This document shows, one piece after another, positions 5,582-10,779 of a DNA stretch of 10,779 nt. Within the stretch, counting starts at the first letter, position 1. Each line of letters opens with the position of its first letter. The translations under genes were made by a program, and so were the position numbers. The stretch is from positions 1 through 10,779 of the forward strand of contig JAJRTI010000391.1 of the NCBI GenBank assembly GCA_024278415.1. The letters are read 5' to 3'. The notes below the pieces were generated by a model that was not told the DNA's origin, did no database searches, and saw only the letters and a list, made by a program, of their open reading frames with translations. Source of the DNA: Planctomycetota bacterium (GTDB taxonomy: Bacteria > Planctomycetota > Brocadiia > JAJRTI01).

Positions 5582-8500
5582 ATCTTTCCTGTGCGGCATC
5601 ATCTCATCGTGCTCGCGTTCACGATGGCGGCAAGCTCAGCCGCGCCAGAGGACGCTCCGCTGGTCATCTTCGACAGGGGCGCGGCCCGCGTCTACCTGGA
5701 CGTGCCGGAGGACGAAGCCCACGCGCTTCGGATCGGCCCGGCGATCGACGACTTGGCCGACTGCTTTAAGGGCATGACTGGCGTGCCTCTCGCACGCCGC
5801 GGGGGAACGGTCCAGCTCTTCGATCCCACGCACGAGCAGGCCACCCGCTTCGAGTGTGCGATCAAGAGCATCCGAGACGCTTCGCGCCACTCCAACAACA
5901 ATGCCGAAGCCGCGCTCGTGCTGGGCCCGACCCCGCGCTTCGAACGCGGCCCGTTCGCCGGGCCCGGCGAGAAGGTCCGATGGAGTGTCATGTGGCATCG
6001 GGGCGGCCGGCGGCTCGTGTTTCGTCTGACCGTGGCCAATCAGCCGTACTATGGGCCAGGCTACGGCCCGTTCACCTTCACACAGATGCAGGCGAGCGCA
6101 CCGCGATTCGACGCCGGTGGATCTGTGCGGATCGCGCTGGAGATGCGGAATCACGCGGACGGTTGCCTGCGGGGCGCCTACAAAGTGGGCGACGCAGCAT
6201 GGGTCTACACCGATTGGTTCGACCCAACAAAAGCAGGGACAGACACGAGAGCCCCCGGCAAGTCGGACAAGAACGGCCCGCAAGCGTGGAAAGAGGACTG
6301 GCCCAAGCGTTGGGCGAACGCGACGGCGTTCTACGTCACCGCGTATGCACCCAAGGGACGCCAGGCAACCATCGTGATCGGTGACGTCCGCGTCGCGCGC
6401 GGCGGACGGGTCGCGTTCGCCAGTGGCTTTGAAGATGGACGCCTCGGCCCTTGGAGCGTCAATCCCGGCCAGGGCTCTGCGAGAGCGGAGAACCGCGCGG
6501 CCCTGCTGAGTCCCCAACCGGGCGGCTGGCACACGGTGGGGTTGCGCGCACAGGACCCCGGCCCGGCTTCGTTCGCCGGCCGCACGCCGTTGCGCGCAGA
6601 GTTGAGGGACTACCCGAAGGGAGTGAGCCGGTTCGACGCCCGCACCGTTCAGGGATTCGAGATTCACGCCTCCGAGAAGCAGATCGTGCTCCGCGCGTGC
6701 ACGCGGCTGGGCCTCCAGAACGCGGTCTACTATATGCTCAACCACTGGGGATGTCGCTGGGTCATGACCGGCGAGCTGGGGCGGTGCATTCCGCGACGGG
6801 AGCGGCTCACGTTACCCAGAGGCGTCACGCGGTTCGCGCCGCGCAGCGATGTGTCCGTCGAAATAGGGCCGCGGACGGCTTGGCGCCGGGGAAACCTTGC
6901 CGGCTGGGAGAACTGGCTCAGCGGCCAGCACTACTGGCTGTACGCGATCCCGCCGGACAACAACTTCAAGACCCATCCCGAATGGTTCTCTCTGGTCGGC
7001 GGCCGGAGAGCGCCCCGCCAGCTCTGCACCACCGCGCCCGAGACCATCGGCCGCATGATCGTCAGGGCCAAGCGCTTCCTTCGGGATGCGGCCACGCGCG
7101 TGAGCTTCCCCATGGACCCGATGGACAACATCGACTTCTGCCAGTGCGCCGCGTGCCGGGCGATCGACTCGCCGAGCGCGGCGGCCAACGGTGTGCCGTC
7201 GATGACCGACAGGGTGGTCCGCTTCGCCAACGCCGTTGCCGCGGGGATTCGGAGCGAGTTCCCAGATCGATACGTGGCCTACTACTCATACTCGACCCAT
7301 TCGCCCCTCCCGGTGCATGCGCGCCCAGCCGACAACGTGATTGTCATCGTCTGCCGCAGCGGCCGCTGCTTGCTCCACCTCACGCCCAACAGCCAGTGCC
7401 CCACCTCCCACTTCCACGACTTCGTGCGACGCTGGCGGGAGCTGACGCCCAACATCTACTGCTACGAGTACGATCCCATCTCGTGGACCGGCGGATTGCC
7501 GTGCCCCACGTACTTCGAGATGGCGCGGTCGCTCAAGCACCTCCTCACGGTCGTCGGCATCAAGGGCAGCTACTCGGACGGAGGCGATCGGCCGGCCGCG
7601 TACGCATCGACTTACATCAACCGTTACATGGCGCGGCGCATGAAGATGGATCCGACGCAAGCGCCTGGCGAAGTGCTGAGGGACATGTGCCAGAGCTTCT
7701 TTGGGCCGGGCGCGGAGCCAATGGAGCGGTACTACCGCACGTTGGCCGAGGTCGCGCAATACACGCACAAGGGCCGGGCGCGAGTGGGCGGAGGCACGAC
7801 CTACTACCACGAGCTGTTCAGCCCAGACCTCGTGCGCCGCGCGCGCCAGCACCTGGACCGGGCGTTGGCCTTGGCCGCGGGACAAGAGCCTTACCGACGC
7901 CGGGCCGAAATGGTGGACATGAGCCAGCGCTATCTCGAAGCGTATCTGGCCGGCGTGTGGAATGCGCAGAAACGCCAGTACAACGCATCTGTGGCGGCTT
8001 TCGACCGCATGGGCAAGATCATCGACGAACTGGCGCAGCACGGCTTCGCCAACGCAACCGATGCGAGACGCCGGGCGAAGACAATGCGCATGAAGGCCCT
8101 GGCCGAGCATTTCCCCAAGAAGTTGGGCTTCGTGACACGCTGGCAGTTGCTCGGCCCCTTCGATAACACCGATCGCAATGCGCATCTGTCGCAAGACCGC
8201 TTCGAGCCCCTCGCGGCCATCGACAGACCGGTCGTTCTCAGGACCGGAGCCCAGGCGCGGTGGTGGCCATATGAGAGCCCGGGAGGCTTCCTCAACCTCG
8301 AGCGCGCGTTCGCGGGCAAGACGGGCGACTGGGATCTGTCCTACGCGTATGCCGGAACAACGTACGTCGCGCCGCGCGCGATGATCGCAGAGTTGCGCAT
8401 GGACAGCTTCTTCCCCTTCCGGGTCTTCCTGAACGGCAAAGAGGTGTACCGCCGCCTGGGGCTCGACGCGGACTGCCCGGACAAGCGCAGCGTGGAGGTG

Positions 8501-9073
8501 AAGCTGCGAGCCGGCAAGAACGTCGTCGTGTTCAAGCTCTCACAGACGGTGGTGAGCACGGCCACGTATCCCTGGGGCCTCTACTTCCGCGTGGTCATCG
8601 ACGAAACGCGGGCCGACGCCGCCACCTTCCCAGCGAAGTGGGCCTTCCGCCTAGACCCGCGCGCGGTGGGTGAGAAGGAGGGATGGAGCGCGGCCGACCT
8701 CGACGATTCTGCATGGCGCCGCATCGCCGTGCCGAGCTGGTGGGAGCGGACGCCGGTAGGCCAGTACGACGGGACCGCGTGGTATCGCGTCCGATTCACG
8801 GTGCCGCGGAAACTGGCCGGCAAACGCCTGGCGCTGAAGTTCCGCGGGGTAGACGAGCAGGCCTGGGTTTATCTCAACGGCCAGTACCTGGGCGAACGGA
8901 CGGTCGCCTCTACCGGCCGGTCCTTCGCGGAGTTCTGGGACGAGCCCTTCGAGATCCCGGTGCCAGCCGACCGCGTCCGCTACGGTGCGCCCAACGTCCT
9001 CGCGGTGCGCGTCCACGACTCGAAATACGCCGGCGGCATTTTCAAGTCGGTGCGGCTGCTGGTCGATGAATGA
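5549..9073 (+). CDS. Exported DUF4838 protein (alpha-glucuronidase-like) with C-terminal jelly rolls
   Basis: This encodes 1174 residues from ATG 5549; numbering is from there. A signal peptide ends near residues 28-32 (A-S-S-A-A). Residues about 37-120 look like the N-terminal domain of GH67-type alpha-glucuronidases and DUF4838 proteins. That fold appears interrupted by a beta-rich region (about 120-345) and resumes with N-A-V-Y-Y-M-L-N-H-W-G-C-R-W (about 391-404). The DUF4838 core (about 460-730) has H-P-E-W-F (476-480) and a C-Q-C-A-A-C motif (Cys531, 533, 536). Two galactose-binding-like jelly rolls follow (about 860-1010 and 1010-1174), the second like the sugar-binding domain of GH2 enzymes. 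Relationship to GH67/GH115-type proteins suggests action on uronic-acid-bearing glycans, but activity is unproven. ATG 5549 lies in the dispersed repeat. GTG 5591 gives a compact signal peptide starting M-R-H-H-L-I-V-L-A-F and is the more likely start. The gene is 165 bases after the GH-A gene. Confidence 0.82.
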   Translation: MGKHLETLPLTIFPVRHHLIVLAFTMAASSAAPEDAPLVIFDRGAARVYLDVPEDEAHALRIGPAIDDLADCFKGMTGVPLARRGGTVQLFDPTHEQATRFECAIKSIRDASRHSNNNAEAALVLGPTPRFERGPFAGPGEKVRWSVMWHRGGRRLVFRLTVANQPYYGPGYGPFTFTQMQASAPRFDAGGSVRIALEMRNHADGCLRGAYKVGDAAWVYTDWFDPTKAGTDTRAPGKSDKNGPQAWKEDWPKRWANATAFYVTAYAPKGRQATIVIGDVRVARGGRVAFASGFEDGRLGPWSVNPGQGSARAENRAALLSPQPGGWHTVGLRAQDPGPASFAGRTPLRAELRDYPKGVSRFDARTVQGFEIHASEKQIVLRACTRLGLQNAVYYMLNHWGCRWVMTGELGRCIPRRERLTLPRGVTRFAPRSDVSVEIGPRTAWRRGNLAGWENWLSGQHYWLYAIPPDNNFKTHPEWFSLVGGRRAPRQLCTTAPETIGRMIVRAKRFLRDAATRVSFPMDPMDNIDFCQCAACRAIDSPSAAANGVPSMTDRVVRFANAVAAGIRSEFPDRYVAYYSYSTHSPLPVHARPADNVIVIVCRSGRCLLHLTPNSQCPTSHFHDFVRRWRELTPNIYCYEYDPISWTGGLPCPTYFEMARSLKHLLTVVGIKGSYSDGGDRPAAYASTYINRYMARRMKMDPTQAPGEVLRDMCQSFFGPGAEPMERYYRTLAEVAQYTHKGRARVGGGTTYYHELFSPDLVRRARQHLDRALALAAGQEPYRRRAEMVDMSQRYLEAYLAGVWNAQKRQYNASVAAFDRMGKIIDELAQHGFANATDARRRAKTMRMKALAEHFPKKLGFVTRWQLLGPFDNTDRNAHLSQDRFEPLAAIDRPVVLRTGAQARWWPYESPGGFLNLERAFAGKTGDWDLSYAYAGTTYVAPRAMIAELRMDSFFPFRVFLNGKEVYRRLGLDADCPDKRSVEVKLRAGKNVVVFKLSQTVVSTATYPWGLYFRVVIDETRADAATFPAKWAFRLDPRAVGEKEGWSAADLDDSAWRRIAVPSWWERTPVGQYDGTAWYRVRFTVPRKLAGKRLALKFRGVDEQAWVYLNGQYLGERTVASTGRSFAEFWDEPFEIPVPADRVRYGAPNVLAVRVHDSKYAGGIFKSVRLLVDE
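5576..5581 (+). promoter_or_regulatory. Candidate -35 element TTGACA, copy 2
   Basis: TTGACA lies at the same position within the repeat as in copy 1. CATCAT (5597-5602) is a 4-of-6 match to a -10 box but at a short 15-bp spacing. If this were the promoter, transcription would begin inside the signal-peptide codons, which argues against it unless the true start is later. It is kept as a weak candidate because the word is conserved while its surroundings diverge. Confidence 0.2.
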
Positions 9074-9084
9074 TGTCTGTGATC

Positions 9085-9102
9085 GGAACGCGAACGCGTT
9101 CC
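9085..9102. repeat. 18-bp palindrome between the DUF4838 and beta-helix genes
   Basis: GGAACGCG (9085-9092) and CGCGTTCC (9095-9102) are perfect inverted repeats around AA, 11 bases after the DUF4838 stop codon. There is no adjacent T-run. It could be a weak terminator or processing hairpin between two genes of one operon, or an operator for the beta-helix gene. Confidence 0.5.
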
Positions 9103-9140
9103 GCTCCGGCCGCGTCCACGCCCCTGTTTTGAGACAGATT

Positions 9141-9146
9141 GGAGAA
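9141..9146 (+). promoter_or_regulatory. Ribosome binding site of the beta-helix gene
   Basis: GGAGAA lies 8 bases before ATG 9155. It is the clearest Shine-Dalgarno sequence in the window and fixes the start of the last gene. Confidence 0.65.
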
Positions 9147-9154
9147 CAGCAAGC

Positions 9155-10779
9155 ATGAAGAACGCCCCCGCATTGGATCACAGCGCTTCGCGTCGGGTCA
9201 CAGCACGGCGTCTTCACACGTCGGCGGCTTTATGCGTTCTTCTGGCGGCTGGGGCAGGCGGCCCCATCGCGTCTGCGGAAGAGGGCGCCACGTTTTTCGT
9301 CGCCGCGAACGGCAACGACGCGTGGTCCGGCAAGTTGCCCGCGCCCAACAGAGCGAACACGGAAGGGCCCTTCTCGACGCTGGCGCGAGCCGTGACGGCC
9401 GCACGCGCGACGCGGGCGCGAGGTGCGGCCGCGCGGATTGTCGTGCGCCGAGGCACATATTACTTGACGCGCCCCATCGTCCTCGGACCGCAGGATTCGG
9501 GTTTGGCCATCGAGGGAGAGAGCAACGCAGTCGTCGTCAGCGGCGGGCGCAGGATCACCGGCTGGAGGCCCTATCGTGGCAAGATACTTCAGGCCGACCT
9601 GTCCGGCGTCGCCCTGCCGGACCTCAACTTCCTCGAGCTGTACTGCAACGGCAAACGGCAGCCCATTGCCCGGACGCCGAACTTCGATCCGAAACACCCC
9701 CGGCACGGCGGCTTTCTGTATGTTGCCGGCGCGGTGGAAGCGGGCAGCCGGACCAAGCTGCGCTACCGGGACGGCGAATTGGACCCGACGAAGTGGACCC
9801 ATCCGGAACGGGCCATCGTCGTCTGGTGGCCGAAGAATTACTATGAGAACGTCTGGGCGGGGCTCAAAAGCGTGGACCCGCAGAAGCGGGTGATCGAGGT
9901 CGCCCGCGGCGTGGGGGAGGTCCAGGGGGGAGAGCGCTACTACGTGTGCAATCTGCTCGAAGAACTGGACGCGCCCGGCGAGTGGTACTGCGACCCAGGC
10001 AGCAAGACGCTCTACTTCTGGCCGCCCTCGGACAACATCGACGCGTTGGAGGTGACGGTCCCTGCTTTGGATTCGCTGTTCGTGATCAAGGGCGACACGA
10101 AAGGCGGCCCCTTGGTCGAGCGCGTCCGCATCGCGCGGCTCGCGTTGCGCGACTGCCGCAAGAACGCGGTGGACGTGACGGGGGCGAAGAACTGCGTCGT
10201 GGCCGCCTGCGACATCCGCAACGTGGGCGTCGGCGTTCGCCTGGGCGACCAGACACACGCCTGCCGAGTGGTCGGCTGCGACATCACGCAGACCCTCCAA
10301 GACGGCATCGCGATTGTGGGCACGGCCAGCAAGCACGAGCGCGTCAGTGGCCACGTCATCGACAACAACTATATCTGGGACTTCGGGTACGGCGACTATC
10401 ACAACCGGGTGGGCGGCATCTGGCTCGTGGGCTGTTCCCACTGCAAAGTCACGCACAACCACATTCACGACGGCCCGCGCTACGCTATCGGCATGGACGT
10501 GGGCAACGACAACGAGATCGCCTACAACCACTGCCACCACGTCAACATCGAGACCGCGGACACCGGCATCATCGAAGCGGCCACCGCCTGGCACTGGCGA
10601 TTGCCACAGGACAAGGAACTTGAAGCGAACCTGAATTACAACAAGGGCAACTCGATCCACCACAACCTACTGCACGACGCGGGCGGGTACGGGCCGGCAC
10701 GCGGCGGCGACGGCATGGAGTATCCCCATTACTCGTGGGGCATCTACCTCGACACGCATTGCAGCAACTGGCGCGTGCA
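9155..10779 (+). CDS. Secreted right-handed beta-helix protein, GH141/pectate-lyase-like (3' end outside window)
   Basis: There are 541 full codons with no stop; the gene continues past the window. The start is fixed by GGAGAA 8 bases upstream. Residues 1-41 are an export signal with S-R-R-V near residue 12, a hydrophobic stretch and an A-S-A cleavage site before Glu42; the S-R-R hints at Tat export but the consensus is incomplete. The mature start (F-F-V-A-A-N-G-N-D, then R-G-T-Y-Y-L and L-G-P-Q-D-S-G-L, then S-G-G-R-R-I-T-G-W) is typical of secreted beta-helix glycosidases such as GH141. It is followed by an inserted module with L-D-A-P-G-E-W-Y and L-Y-F-W-P-P (about 261-295). From about residue 320, repeated coils with N-x-I and H-N-x-I words form the parallel beta-helix, ending at the edge with G-I-Y-L-D. 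It probably hydrolyses or lyses a polysaccharide. The GH141 link is from memory of family style and the catalytic residues are not assigned. It lies 81 bases after the DUF4838 gene, likely in the same operon. Confidence 0.83.
   Translation, partial: MKNAPALDHSASRRVTARRLHTSAALCVLLAAGAGGPIASAEEGATFFVAANGNDAWSGKLPAPNRANTEGPFSTLARAVTAARATRARGAAARIVVRRGTYYLTRPIVLGPQDSGLAIEGESNAVVVSGGRRITGWRPYRGKILQADLSGVALPDLNFLELYCNGKRQPIARTPNFDPKHPRHGGFLYVAGAVEAGSRTKLRYRDGELDPTKWTHPERAIVVWWPKNYYENVWAGLKSVDPQKRVIEVARGVGEVQGGERYYVCNLLEELDAPGEWYCDPGSKTLYFWPPSDNIDALEVTVPALDSLFVIKGDTKGGPLVERVRIARLALRDCRKNAVDVTGAKNCVVAACDIRNVGVGVRLGDQTHACRVVGCDITQTLQDGIAIVGTASKHERVSGHVIDNNYIWDFGYGDYHNRVGGIWLVGCSHCKVTHNHIHDGPRYAIGMDVGNDNEIAYNHCHHVNIETADTGIIEAATAWHWRLPQDKELEANLNYNKGNSIHHNLLHDAGGYGPARGGDGMEYPHYSWGIYLDTHCSNWRV

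Noticed and set aside
6451..8166. A 571-codon plus-strand frame inside the DUF4838 gene
   Set aside because: It has no domain and an Arg/Ala/Pro-rich composition, and it overlaps fully with the DUF4838 core, which has family motifs.
9230..10663. A 477-codon minus-strand frame opposite the beta-helix gene
   Set aside because: Its Val/Asp/Ala-rich repetitive pattern mirrors the beta-helix coils on the plus strand. There is no start signal or domain.

Overview
The window is GC-rich, and all four recognisable genes lie on the + strand. Each begins with an export signal (for the second this depends on the start chosen). The proteins are large and multidomain (LamG/concanavalin-like, GH-A glycosidase with CBM9, DUF4838, right-handed beta-helix), and Shine-Dalgarno signals are mostly weak. 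This combination is typical of polysaccharide-degrading Planctomycetota, Lentisphaerota, Kiritimatiellota, Hydrogenedentota or similar environmental lineages. No ribosomal, tRNA or housekeeping gene is present to fix the phylum, so this is an inference from gene style only.

Layout. Positions 1-717 hold no convincing gene but are crowded with inverted repeats: two strong hairpins (1-28, 41-59), a symmetric 114-bp element made of two inverted copies of a double hairpin with covarying stems (193-306), a further nested inverted repeat (316-412), and the first copy of a palindromic dispersed repeat (477-603). Next come a secreted two-domain LamG-like protein (718-2061) and, essentially abutting it, a secreted GH-A-type glycosidase with an N-terminal LamG-like domain and a C-terminal CBM9 domain (about 2054/2078-5383). 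A 165-bp gap holds a hairpin and the second copy of the dispersed repeat (5454-5581). It leads into an exported DUF4838 protein, related to the alpha-glucuronidase group, with an inserted beta-rich region and C-terminal jelly-roll domains (5549 or 5591-9073). After an 81-bp gap with an 18-bp palindrome, a secreted right-handed beta-helix protein resembling GH141/pectate-lyase-type enzymes starts at 9155 and runs off the end of the window.

How the genes may work together: all four products are predicted to be exported and to bind or cut carbohydrate. The simplest reading is an extracellular/periplasmic set for a complex, probably uronate-containing, plant or algal polysaccharide. LamG and CBM9 domains would hold the glycan, the GH-A enzyme would cut glycosidic bonds, the DUF4838 protein may act on uronosyl or similar substituents, and the beta-helix protein would attack the chain or side branches. 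No transporter, regulator, sulfatase or SusC/D pair is visible, so substrate and regulation remain open. The repeat shared ahead of the first and third genes is the most unusual non-coding feature linking the cluster.
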